Assembly (NCBI GenBank): GCA_037139195.1
Contig: JBAXGW010000104.1
Location: 1 to 9,860, forward strand
Source of the DNA: JBAXGW01 sp037139195
Lineage (GTDB): Bacteria > Bacteroidota > Bacteroidia > Bacteroidales > JAHJDW01
DNA length: 9,860 nt
Reading direction: 5' to 3'
The notes below the pieces were generated by a model. The model was not told the origin of the DNA, ran no database searches, and was given only the letters and a program-made list of their open reading frames with translations. Shown here in pieces: positions 1 through 5,887 of this stretch. Numbering within the stretch: position 1 is the stretch's first letter; every line of letters starts with the position of its first letter. Made by a program: the position numbers and the translations under genes.

Positions 1-120
1 TTCCGACCGCAGGGAGGAATCTTATATTATTTTTCCGGACAACAATGATTTAAAAACACTATTGTCCAATTAATTCTAGTTTTTATAAATTTCAAACCAT
101 ATCTTCTAACTAATAAATTG
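1..120. repeat. interspersed intergenic repeat fragment with GGACAA hairpin
   Basis: The first bases (CCGACCGCAGGGAGGAATCT) match a short intergenic repeat type that I recall as common in Flavobacteriia. They are followed by GGACAACAATGATT (about 37-50) and, about 14 bases later, TTGTCC, which can form a small hairpin with GGACAA. GGACAACGATGATT recurs at about 250-263, so the two copies bracket the palindromic element between them. No convincing gene is seen in 1-480. Family assignment is from memory; the repeat and hairpin are visible. Confidence 0.4.
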
Positions 121-136
121 ATATATAGTTGGTTTC

Positions 137-230
137 CGATTTGGCTAAAGCCATCATAATCTGCTATTATTTATTACCCATGGCTTAAGCCATGGGTAAT
201 AAAACACTATAGATATCGGCTTTAGCCAAA
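137..230. repeat. REP-like nested palindrome
   Basis: A perfect 34-base palindrome (170-203, centred on GGCTTAAGCC) lies inside a 13-base inverted repeat: TTTGGCTAAAGCC at 140-152 and GGCTTTAGCCAAA at 218-230. Three GGCTnnAGCC cores are therefore spaced along about 90 bases and can form a cruciform or a long RNA stem on either strand. Such elements are dispersed in Bacteroidetes genomes and resemble REP/REPIN sequences mobilised in trans by RAYT transposases; no such transposase gene is in the window. The structure is certain; the REP assignment is inference. Confidence 0.6.
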
Positions 231-271
231 TTTTTAAAAGTTTTATTTTGGACAACGATGATTAAAAAACA

Positions 272-303
272 AAAAGCTTGTCATTTCTAACAAGCTTTTA
301 TTT
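272..303. terminator. bidirectional intrinsic terminator
   Basis: AAAAGCTTGT (272-281) and ACAAGCTTTT (290-299) form a perfect 10-bp stem with an 8-base loop. The stem is flanked by an A tract on the left and TTTTATTTT on the right, so it can terminate transcription on both strands. It is suitably placed to end the reverse-strand gene at 481-1575, about 180 bases away, and anything entering from the left edge. Confidence 0.65.
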
Positions 304-344
304 TACCTTAATTCCGCAAGCTATTTGTTCATTCTCTTGATAGA

Positions 345-395
345 CTTCGACTTACTTCGGCTTCGCTCAGCAACCACCGCTCAGTCTGCGGTCAA
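345..395. repeat. short intergenic repeat (CTTCGGCTTCGCTCAG type)
   Basis: The stretch CTTCGGCTTCGCTCAG followed by an ACCGC (376-380) / GCGGT (388-392) hairpin is more GC-rich than its surroundings. It resembles a short repeat frequently found between genes in Flavobacteriia. It is probably a repeat remnant rather than a gene. Confidence 0.35.
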
Positions 396-480
396 TCTGT
401 GAAAAACCTAAGAATACTTATTATTAACTCATTATTAATTTCTTGCGGATTTAAGGTTTTAAAAACAAAATGATTAATTC

Positions 481-1575
481 TTATTGATAATATGTATACA
501 CGTATTCTATTTCACTTTCCGTTTTTTTGTTATTCTTTTTGATTTTCGTAATTTTTGATTTTGCAATTAGGTTTTTATCGTTATACTCGTACGAAACAAC
601 TTTAGTAGGCTTTTGCTTGCTAAAATAGGCCTCTTCAATTTTATTTCCCTTTTCATCAAATTTATTGGTTTGTCGGTATGTCTCAACTCCTTTCGTATTA
701 TAATGAACAATTTCTTCCCAGTTCATATCATTCGTATAAGAAATATGCGTAATTAACACATTCTTCTCGTTATAAGTATCATAGCTCAACAATTTATTAT
801 CTTTACTGTATTTTGTTACAATTTTTGTGGGTTCGCCCTTTTCGTTAAACTTTCGCTCAGTAACCACTCTATTTCCCTTTTCATCGAATTCATCTTTTTT
901 ACAAACTAGGGTTGTGTCTTTGTGTTGCTGAACCAGTTCGCCCTCACTTTTACAATCGTAGTTCCATACATATTTTATTTTTCCTTTTGCATTATAGAGC
1001 GTAGAAGTTTTTTTAGAATTATCTGGATAATAGGCGTATTCCCATCTTTTACAAAGAACTGCTCCTCCTTTTTTATAAAATTCTGATTTTAAAATATTCC
1101 ACGACTGTTTATTGTCTTTATTTAGGTAATTATAAAAATCACGAGTTACTTTATTTTTCAATTTCGAATTTTTATAATACAAAACCTCTCTATGATTTTT
1201 AACGCTATCAAATTTGCCAATTTCTTTTCTTTTTTCTTTATTTTTCGAATTTACATAAGAATAGGCATAATCATCTTTCGAGTTATCAATCAAATATTTA
1301 TAATTCACTTTTCCTTTTTTATTTAAATCGGTATATGAATCATTTTTGCCAGCAGAGTTGAATGTATAAAGTTTTTTAGCCTTCAACTCGCCTTTTTTCT
1401 TTTCGGTTTGTTCTATTGATTTAACCTTATTATTTTTAATATTCTTATTATTCGAATATTCATATTGTTGTGGAAAATAAAAACCATTAACAATATTCCA
1501 GCTGTATTCTTCCTGAGCATTAATATTACATTGAATGAACACAAAAACAAAGAATGATAAAACCACTTTTTTCAT
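481..1575 (-). CDS. exported YD/MORN-like repeat protein
   Basis: This 364-residue protein of unknown specific function begins with a signal peptide: charged MKK, a hydrophobic VVLSFFVFVFIQC core, and probable cleavage after INA near residue 20. The mature part is rich in Lys, Asn and Tyr. It contains loosely repeated units of about 20 residues such as YNAKGKIKYVWNYD, FDEKGNRVVTERKFNEKGE and FDEKGNKIEEAYF, mostly in the C-terminal half. The aromatic-acidic-Lys-Gly turn resembles the YD/RHS-like and MORN-type (toxin_YwqK-like) beta-hairpin repeats common in secreted Bacteroidetes proteins. No membrane anchor or catalytic motif is evident, so a periplasmic or outer-surface location is likely. 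It is transcribed alone, away from the repeat array at 1731-2066. The start fits because the signal peptide begins exactly at this ATG. Confidence 0.75.
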   Translation of the reverse strand: MKKVVLSFFVFVFIQCNINAQEEYSWNIVNGFYFPQQYEYSNNKNIKNNKVKSIEQTEKKKGELKAKKLYTFNSAGKNDSYTDLNKKGKVNYKYLIDNSKDDYAYSYVNSKNKEKRKEIGKFDSVKNHREVLYYKNSKLKNKVTRDFYNYLNKDNKQSWNILKSEFYKKGGAVLCKRWEYAYYPDNSKKTSTLYNAKGKIKYVWNYDCKSEGELVQQHKDTTLVCKKDEFDEKGNRVVTERKFNEKGEPTKIVTKYSKDNKLLSYDTYNEKNVLITHISYTNDMNWEEIVHYNTKGVETYRQTNKFDEKGNKIEEAYFSKQKPTKVVSYEYNDKNLIAKSKITKIKKNNKKTESEIEYVYTYYQ

Positions 1576-1730
1576 AGTACACTTTTTAGGGGGTTACTTT
1601 TTTATAACGAGAAAAGAATAAAAATAGTACAAAAAATAATGAAAATAATTATGGTTTATTTTAGAATACCTGAATTATATTACAATTGGCAAATTATACT
1701 CTCTTTGGTAGAGAAAAGAATTTGCTAAAA

Positions 1731-2066
1731 GCAGTTGGCGTATTCTATTTGGCAGTTGATGCATTCTGTTTTGCAGTTGTCATATTCCAATTTGCAGTTG
1801 TTATATTCTATTTGGCAGTTCATGTATTCTGTTTGGCAGTTGACAAATTCTGTTTGGCAGTTGATGTATTCTGTTTTGCAGTTGTTATATTCCATTTGGC
1901 AGTTGTTATATTCCATTTGGCAGTTGATATATTCTATTTTGCAGTAGGCATATTCCATTATGCAGTTGTTATATTCCATTTGGCAGTTGATGTATTCCAT
2001 TTGGCAGTTGTTATATTCTGTTTGGCAGTTGTTATATTCTGTTTGGCAGTTGGCTTTTTCCAATTT
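1731..2066. repeat. minisatellite: sixteen 21-base tandem repeats
   Basis: Sixteen consecutive 21-base units occupy exactly 336 bases, each starting GCAGT. The consensus is approximately GCAGTTGTTATATTCYRTTT plus G or T. The GCAGT block and the central ATTC are almost invariant, while unit positions 8-11, 16-18 and 21 vary. Because the unit has no stop in several frames, long frames are open on both strands: hydrophobic heptads LAVVIFH on the forward strand, NCQMEYN heptads on the reverse. Forward and reverse heptad frames both have to start at TTG, so coding is doubtful. The 576 bases from 1576 to 2140 hold nothing else recognisable. A spacer-length, protein-binding or structural repeat is equally possible. 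Confidence 0.85.
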
Positions 2067-2140
2067 AAACAAGCAATTTTATTCTGGCAACAACCTGTAA
2101 AACTAACAAATTCAAGTGATTAAAAAAACATAATAAATAA

Positions 2141-2171
2141 TTTGCATAAAAGAAAAAGTGGGGTAAATTTG
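2141..2171 (+). promoter_or_regulatory. promoter P1 (Bacteroidetes -33/-7, GTGGGG spacer)
   Basis: TTTG at 2141-2144, exactly 19 bases, then TAAATTTG at 2164-2171, matching the Bacteroidetes primary sigma consensus (TTTG ... TAnnTTTG). The spacer ends in AAAAAGTGGGG directly against the -7 box, an arrangement shared with three other sites in the window. The ATG at 2212 lies 40 bases downstream and has no Shine-Dalgarno sequence, so this should drive the GIY-YIG-like gene. GTTACCACAC begins 13 bases after the -7 box. Confidence 0.75.
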
Positions 2172-2211
2172 CAGATAATAACTAGTTACCACACATAATA
2201 AAAAAAAGACT

Positions 2212-2649
2212 ATGAATCCATTATTTTTAATTGCAGTAGCTGTTGGACTTGGAAAATTATTTGAAAGTTCATTCTCGGACAACAAAGAATTAAAAAACAT
2301 AACATCAGACCATATTTTTGATAGCTTTAAAAGGAAACATTTCAAAAAGACAAATGTAGGAGCAATGAAAACACAAATAACAAGGTCAATAAACGATATA
2401 ATACCAAATTGCAAGTCTTTTAAAGTTGGGAAAACAGGCAATCCTGAAAACAGAAACAGACAGCATATTGAATATAAAGATATGTTTTTATTATGCGAAA
2501 GCAATGATGACGAATTTATATCAGACATAGAGCATTATTATAATTTAAAATATATTGACCATCCTAAAAACGACAACAAAAATATAGGTAGTGCTTGTAA
2601 TAGTAAATCAATGAATGGAAAACATTACATATATATTGTGGTTCGTTAA
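2212..2649 (+). CDS. GIY-YIG-like nuclease-fold protein
   Basis: 145 residues. The C-terminal half resembles a divergent GIY-YIG/T5orf172-type domain: FKVGKTGNPENRNRQH (70-85) corresponds to the YIG strand and the catalytic-Arg helix (R81 or R83), DIEHYY (105-110) supplies the candidate metal-binding Glu at 107, and NIGSACN (124-130) fits the later Asn/Gly turn. A canonical GIY strand is not evident, so activity is uncertain. The N-terminus MNPLFLIAVAVGLGKLF is a short hydrophobic helix that could be a weak membrane anchor; residues 22-60 are charged. Promoter P1 lies 40 bases upstream. The stop codon directly abuts the stop of the convergent DUF2442 gene with no gap. Compact nuclease-like proteins in cassettes often act in mobile-element or defence functions, but no target can be named. 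Confidence 0.65.
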   Translation: MNPLFLIAVAVGLGKLFESSFSDNKELKNITSDHIFDSFKRKHFKKTNVGAMKTQITRSINDIIPNCKSFKVGKTGNPENRNRQHIEYKDMFLLCESNDDEFISDIEHYYNLKYIDHPKNDNKNIGSACNSKSMNGKHYIYIVVR

Positions 2650-2889
2650 TTAAAACTCATCATTTAATATACTTAATGGGTTAATATCCATTTCATTGTC
2701 GCCCCAACAAGGTACGCCTTGTGAATCTAAATAGACTTGACTAAACAAATCAATGTCTAAATATTTGCTTATAAGTGGATTGTTTGATGATTTTAAAAAT
2801 GTTTGCAAATCAATTATTTTCATAATACCATTTTCAAATACAACTTCTAACTTGTATTCTGTTAAATACTTAATTGTAACTATCTTCAT
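2650..2889 (-). CDS. DUF2442 family protein
   Basis: 79 residues matching DUF2442: YKLEVVFENGIMKIIDL (12-28) and the characteristic end CWGDNEMDINP (61-71), at the usual family length. The first 20 bases of the gene overlap the end of the upstream DUF4160 gene, so the two are co-transcribed and probably translationally coupled. DUF2442 partners are frequently encoded beside DUF4160 and are suspected to form toxin-antitoxin-like pairs; the DUF2442 protein resembles NE0471-type DNA-associated folds. The biochemical role is not established. It runs opposite to the cassette direction, as many toxin-antitoxin cassette genes with their own promoter do. Confidence 0.85.
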   Translation of the reverse strand: MKIVTIKYLTEYKLEVVFENGIMKIIDLQTFLKSSNNPLISKYLDIDLFSQVYLDSQGVPCWGDNEMDINPLSILNDEF

Positions 2890-3190
2890 TTGTTAATTTT
2901 TTAGTAGTTATTACTTGTTTTTCGACTTTCATTTTCCAAATAAAATATCGTTCCCAATTCCAAACTATCTTTAATTTAAAAACAGATATGAAATTTTTTA
3001 ATAATTTAAGTTTAGCAGGTGGAAAATTCCCTTTAACTACTTTATAGTTAGTTCGATAAATTTTACCATCTTTAATTAAAAACTCGACCTTAATAATGTT
3101 TCCATCATAAATTGCGTGAACGTGTATTGGTTCGTGTTCATTGGAATAAAATCTAATAATTATTCCTAAATACTCATAAATAATTGGCAT
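2870..3190 (-). CDS. DUF4160 family protein
   Basis: 106 residues with the DUF4160 signature near the N-terminus: MPIIYEYLGIIIRFYSNEHE followed by PIHVHA (to residue 26), the conserved FYS-EH-P-HVHA motif. Typical DUF4160 proteins are about 80-90 residues; this one has a Lys/Thr-rich extension after residue 80. It is the first gene of a two-gene reverse operon with DUF2442. The pair is a probable toxin-antitoxin-like module, a common cargo of integron cassettes, but which partner would be toxic is unknown. The start is supported by the family's usual MP N-terminus. The 42 bases between its ATG and the attC-like site must hold its promoter; no strong -7 box is seen there. Confidence 0.85.
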   Translation of the reverse strand: MPIIYEYLGIIIRFYSNEHEPIHVHAIYDGNIIKVEFLIKDGKIYRTNYKVVKGNFPPAKLKLLKNFISVFKLKIVWNWERYFIWKMKVEKQVITTKKLTNEDSYN

Positions 3191-3232
3191 AAAATTACAA
3201 TTTTTGGTTTATATTTGAATTTAAAAAATTAC

Positions 3233-3328
3233 GTGTGGTAACAACAACTATAACCAACCGCTTGACAGTTCATCGCAACTTGACACAATATCATTGGCGG
3301 TGTGGTCATAGTTGCAGCCGTTAGCTGC
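3233..3328 (+). other. attC-like recombination site A
   Basis: Layout in order: GTGTGGTAAC (3233-3242, R''-like), CAACTATAACCAACCGC (3245-3261), a 35-base loop, GCGGTGTGGTCATAGTTG (3297-3314), then GTTAGCTGC (3320-3328, R'-like). The two arms pair over 16 positions with one mismatch and one bulged base, the imperfect pairing with extrahelical bases typical of attC, and TAAC pairs with GTTA at the ends. About 96 bases is normal for attC. It separates the DUF4160 promoter side from the next gene. The R' is GTTAGCT rather than a strict GTTRRRY, so the recombinase family is uncertain. Confidence 0.6.
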
Positions 3329-3350
3329 AAGGCAAAAAATATAAAAATCG

Positions 3351-4013
3351 ATGGACTACTATTTATTGACATATAGAGGTTCTCTAAAAGGAGACAGTGG
3401 AGAGGCGGTAAATGCAAAATATGATCTTACCAATGCATGTCCCAAATGTGGAACTGGAGCTGTTCTTATTGGAAATCTACCTATTCGGACTCCAGATAAA
3501 AAAGAATTTTATGAAACTTTTGTCGGTGACCTAATAATATCCAATAGAATAGTCGATGAATTTAAAAGTACCGGAATAAAAATTGACCATTTAAAGCAAA
3601 TTGTCCATTATAAAAGTTTTGAACCACTCCCTTTTTATCATTTAGTCTCAAATGTGAATCTTCCAAAAATGACTTCAGAATCTAAAGGATACGAGATATC
3701 TTCAGATCAATGTAAATTTTGCAAAAGAGATGGCTTCTCTGATGTTTTAATATGGCGTATGCCAGATTCACCAAATATCTGCATGACAAGTCAATATGAT
3801 TATAGAATTGAAGATGAAACAATTTTACAAACATCTGACATATTTCAAACTTGGGAGTGTTTTGGCAGAAGTTGGCTTCAATCAATAGGGGATCTTAAAT
3901 ATCATTATGCACGACCTAGAATAATCGTGAAACAAAGAATAAAAGACATTTTTGAAAGGTTAAAAATAAAGTTTGCTGACTTTGAAAGGGTAACAATAAA
4001 CAGTAATAAATAA
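3351..4013 (+). CDS. double-CxxC hypothetical protein
   Basis: 220 residues, no signal peptide or membrane segment. CPKCG (C30, C33) and CKFC (C121, C124) form two widely separated CxxC pairs that probably bind one zinc ion. The layout recalls the double-CXXCG proteins of contact-dependent or Sit-type immunity systems, but the second pair is not CxxCG and I cannot confirm the link. The centre (GDLIISNRIVDEFKSTGI, 59-76) reads like a buried alpha/beta core; the C-terminal 30 residues are basic. The ATG lies 23 bases after the attC-like site, the normal position for a cassette gene, and no Shine-Dalgarno sequence is present. A weak -7-like TATATTTG lies at 3210-3217 but lacks a well-spaced -33 box. 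Immunity or regulatory roles are speculative. Confidence 0.7.
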   Translation: MDYYLLTYRGSLKGDSGEAVNAKYDLTNACPKCGTGAVLIGNLPIRTPDKKEFYETFVGDLIISNRIVDEFKSTGIKIDHLKQIVHYKSFEPLPFYHLVSNVNLPKMTSESKGYEISSDQCKFCKRDGFSDVLIWRMPDSPNICMTSQYDYRIEDETILQTSDIFQTWECFGRSWLQSIGDLKYHYARPRIIVKQRIKDIFERLKIKFADFERVTINSNK

Positions 4014-4032
4014 ATGAAAACAAAATTGCCCA

Positions 4033-4105
4033 GCACCTAATCGAGTAGTCTACCCAGCCAGTATATACTAGCACATTGAACTACTCTAAAAACTTCAATT
4101 GTTAG
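4033..4105 (+). other. attC-like element B (CACCTAATCGAG type)
   Basis: Begins 19 bases after the preceding stop codon with GCACCTAAT (4033-4041), an imperfect complement of the GTTAGCTGC that opens this cassette. Nested stems follow: GAGTAGT (4043-4049) with ACTACTC (4080-4086), enclosing GCCAGTATATACTAGC (4057-4072), and GTTAG at 4101-4105 can pair with CTAA of the left box. About 40 bases of it recur at 7545-7585, also just after a cassette gene. It may be a terminal attC; the shared sequence is certain, the role is inferred. Confidence 0.45.
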
Positions 4106-4118
4106 TAATACCTAACAC

Positions 4119-4148
4119 AAAAAAGCCGCAAACATTCAATTTGCGGCT
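4119..4148 (-). terminator. intrinsic terminator of the truncated gene copy
   Basis: AGCCGCAAA (4124-4132) and TTTGCGGCT (4140-4148) form a perfect 9-bp stem with loop CATTCAA. Read on the reverse strand it is followed by a run of T (complement of 4119-4124). It is identical to the terminator at 7655-7684. On the forward strand a weaker CTTCTTTTA follows, so it may also stop forward transcripts of the CxxC gene. Confidence 0.75.
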
Positions 4149-4169
4149 CTTCTTTTATATATGTTATGC

Positions 4170-4319
4170 TTATGATTTAATTGTTTTGAATGGTATTTTC
4201 GAAACTTGCTTATACTGAGGGCTCGATGGTCCGTAGATGGATTTAATATATGATTTTACATCGCTAGCAACATCAACTAAACCTATTTTGGCTTTGTATA
4301 AAACATCGTTACGTGCTAT
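4170..4319 (-). pseudogene. truncated 3' copy of the 262-codon tandem-domain gene
   Basis: This segment encodes the last 49 residues (from Ile214) and stop of the protein encoded at 7706-8494. The duplicated block, including the terminator, spans 4118-4321 and 7654-7857: 204 bases with only two differences, one silent in the coding part (GCC versus GCA for the Ala of YKAKIG) and one after the stop codon. Upstream of Ile214 the similarity ends abruptly and an in-frame TGA follows, with no start codon, so it is a remnant. The high identity implies a recent duplication or conversion followed by loss of the 5' part. Confidence 0.85.
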
Positions 4320-4363
4320 TCAAAATATAAAAATTTAATTGAACATATTTTTCAAATATATAA

Positions 4364-4394
4364 TTTGAATAAAATAAAAAGTGGGGTCTATTTG
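4364..4394 (+). promoter_or_regulatory. promoter-like module P2 (variant -7 box)
   Basis: TTTG (4364-4367), exactly 19 bases ending in AAAAAGTGGGG, then TCTATTTG (4387-4394). It aligns with P1, P3 and P4 but the -7 box has TCTATTTG instead of TAAATTTG, losing the conserved A of TAnnTTTG, so activity may be weak. GTTATAAGC begins 12 bases later. The methyltransferase ATG is 224 bases downstream and has a separate candidate promoter. Confidence 0.5.
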
Positions 4395-4406
4395 CGGGGA
4401 TAAATA

Positions 4407-4560
4407 GTTATAAGCAAGTGTAACAATGAACTAAAACTTCAAGACAAGAACTGCAAGCCGATGCAGAAACGTTTTTTGCTTAACAATTAATTTCTACTGC
4501 CAAACTCAAAACTCATCCAAAGCACATTAAGTTTAGTGTTGACAATTTTGATTTAAATTT
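4407..4560. other. non-coding leader with short hairpins after P2
   Basis: No gene is seen. GTTATAAGCAAG (4407-4418) is nearly complementary to TTGCTTAAC (4476-4484), enclosing a CTGCAAGCCGATGCAG hairpin (4451-4466). This could be a small gene-less cassette, a degraded recombination site, or a structured leader. The complementarity is visible; none of these roles is proven. Together with element B, the pseudogene and P2 this accounts for the gene-free stretch 4014-4618. Confidence 0.3.
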
Positions 4561-4563
4561 TGA

Positions 4564-4592
4564 TTGACACAATGTTAAAAATCTTAACTTTA
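4564..4592 (+). promoter_or_regulatory. candidate promoter of the restriction-modification operon
   Basis: TTG (4564-4566), 18 bases, TAACTTTA (4585-4592), one base off the TAnnTTTG -7 consensus. The methyltransferase ATG at 4619 is 26 bases beyond the -7 box, a normal short leader. No controller-protein-type operator is apparent. Confidence 0.4.
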
Positions 4593-4618
4593 CACATTGA
4601 AAAATGAATAATTAAAAT

Positions 4619-5887
4619 ATGAAATTAAAGGAGAAAATCAGCATTGATGAGTTTGACGGCAAGCGCTTTCAAATAAAATTAGTTGAACCTGTTTCTGCTA
4701 ATGAGAAAAAGGCTGTTATCACTCATTATCTTCATAATATTGACAATGGGGTTGCAACTCATTTCAAGAATGATGCTTTGAAATATGTTAAAGAATACAT
4801 CCAATTTCAAGAGGAAGAAAATAGCCTTTCAATGGTAGCAGAGGATGCATTACAACAATTGCTTTTTGAGGTTATTGACGTGCCTTTTCCAACACCTAAA
4901 GATTATACATTCAAATTTATAGACTTATTTGCAGGTATTGGAGGGTTTAGACTGGCTATGCAAAATTTAGGAGGCAAATGTGTATTTACATCTGAATGGG
5001 ACAAAGAAGCTCAACGAACATACAGAGCAAATTTCGGGGAAGTTCCTTTTGGCGATATAACTAAAGAAGAAACTAAAAAGTTTATTCCTGACGGTTTTGA
5101 TGTTTTGTGTGCAGGATTTCCTTGTCAAGCATTTTCAATTGCAGGAAAGCGAGGAGGATTTGAAGATACTAGAGGAACACTCTTTTTTGATGTGGCGGAA
5201 ATTATCAAACGTAAAAAACCAAAAGCAATCTTTCTCGAAAATGTAAAAGGTTTACGAAATCACAATGGAGGGAAAACACTTGAAACTATACTAAATGTTT
5301 TACGAAATGACTTGAATTATTTTGTTCCAGAACCACAAATAATTAATGCAAAAGAATTTGGGGTTCCTCAAAATAGAGAACGAATTTATATTGTTGGTTT
5401 CAGAAAAGATACTGGTATTACAGAATTTGAATATCCAAAGCCAATAAATAAAAAAGTTGCTTTTTCACAAGTGAAAGAGCAAAATGTACCACCAACTAAA
5501 TATTATTTATCAACTCAATATGTTCAAACCCTAATTAATCACAAGGCTAGACACGAAAACAAAGGCAATGGGTTTGGTTATGAAATAATTCCAGATAATG
5601 ATATTGCAAATGCAATAGTAGTTGGTGGAATGGGCAGAGAAAGAAATTTAGTTTATGACCATCGAATTACAGACTTTACCCCTACAACTCATATAAAAGG
5701 AACAGTAAACAGAGAAGGAATACGGAAAATGACACCAAGAGAATGGGCTAGATTGCAAGGGTTTCCTGATAATTATATAATTCCAGTTGCTGATGCATCT
5801 GCTTATAAACAATTTGGCAATTCTGTTGCCGTGCCTGCAATACAGGCAACTGCAAATGAAATTTTAAAACTAATTACAAAAATATAA
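4619..5887 (+). CDS. DNA (cytosine-5) methyltransferase, type II
   Basis: 422 residues; transfers a methyl group from S-adenosylmethionine to C5 of cytosine in a target site, protecting the host from the linked nuclease. The ordered m5C motifs are present: motif I FIDLFAGIGG (100-109, SAM binding), motif IV GFPCQAFS (166-173, catalytic Cys169), motif VI LENV (206-209), motif VIII QNRERI (251-256), motif IX REWARLQGFPD (374-384) and motif X FGNSVAVP (399-406). Residues of about 265-370 form the target-recognition region, which decides the site and cannot be read here. An N-terminal extension of about 95 residues precedes motif I, longer than in minimal enzymes, and is rich in acidic and amphipathic helix. 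The stop overlaps the next start (TAATG), indicating translational coupling with the putative nuclease. All catalytic motifs are intact. Confidence 0.95.
   Translation: MKLKEKISIDEFDGKRFQIKLVEPVSANEKKAVITHYLHNIDNGVATHFKNDALKYVKEYIQFQEEENSLSMVAEDALQQLLFEVIDVPFPTPKDYTFKFIDLFAGIGGFRLAMQNLGGKCVFTSEWDKEAQRTYRANFGEVPFGDITKEETKKFIPDGFDVLCAGFPCQAFSIAGKRGGFEDTRGTLFFDVAEIIKRKKPKAIFLENVKGLRNHNGGKTLETILNVLRNDLNYFVPEPQIINAKEFGVPQNRERIYIVGFRKDTGITEFEYPKPINKKVAFSQVKEQNVPPTKYYLSTQYVQTLINHKARHENKGNGFGYEIIPDNDIANAIVVGGMGRERNLVYDHRITDFTPTTHIKGTVNREGIRKMTPREWARLQGFPDNYIIPVADASAYKQFGNSVAVPAIQATANEILKLITKI

Larger units (their letters stand above)
2186..3320 (+). mobile_element. putative integron-type gene cassette A
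   Basis: The left boundary is GTTACCACAC (2185-2194). Its perfect reverse complement GTGTGGTAAC (3233-3242) begins the attC-like hairpin at the right end. In integron cassettes the first bases (TTRRRY) derive from the cassette's own attC and are complementary to its R'' box, so this match is the expected signature. Cargo: a GIY-YIG-like gene forward and a DUF4160/DUF2442 pair reversed. Inferred excision points are between G and TT at 2185/2186 and 3320/3321. No integrase gene is present, so membership of an integron is inferred. Confidence 0.5.

Noticed and set aside
1731..2066. CRISPR array
   Set aside because: Units are contiguous 21-mers without unique spacers, and no cas genes are present.
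1725..2072. Reverse open frame of 115 codons with NCQMEYN heptads
   Set aside because: It also needs a TTG start, with an in-frame stop just upstream, and shares the same repeat. It is kept only as a possibility under the repeat entry.
1686..2123. Forward open frame of 145 codons with hydrophobic heptads across the tandem repeats
   Set aside because: It starts at TTG, consists almost wholly of the 21-base repeat, and has no promoter, signal peptide logic or recognisable family; the frame is open because the repeat lacks stops.
2112..2528. Reverse open frame opposite the GIY-YIG-like gene
   Set aside because: It overlaps promoter P1 and a coding gene with recognisable motifs; its product shows only shadow-like composition.
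3229..3417. Small reverse open frame over the attC-like site
   Set aside because: It overlaps the hairpin and the start of the CxxC gene and has no promoter or family resemblance.
4407..4618. Riboswitch or controller-protein operator before the methyltransferase
   Set aside because: Only short generic hairpins are seen; no known aptamer motif or symmetric operator pair is recognisable.
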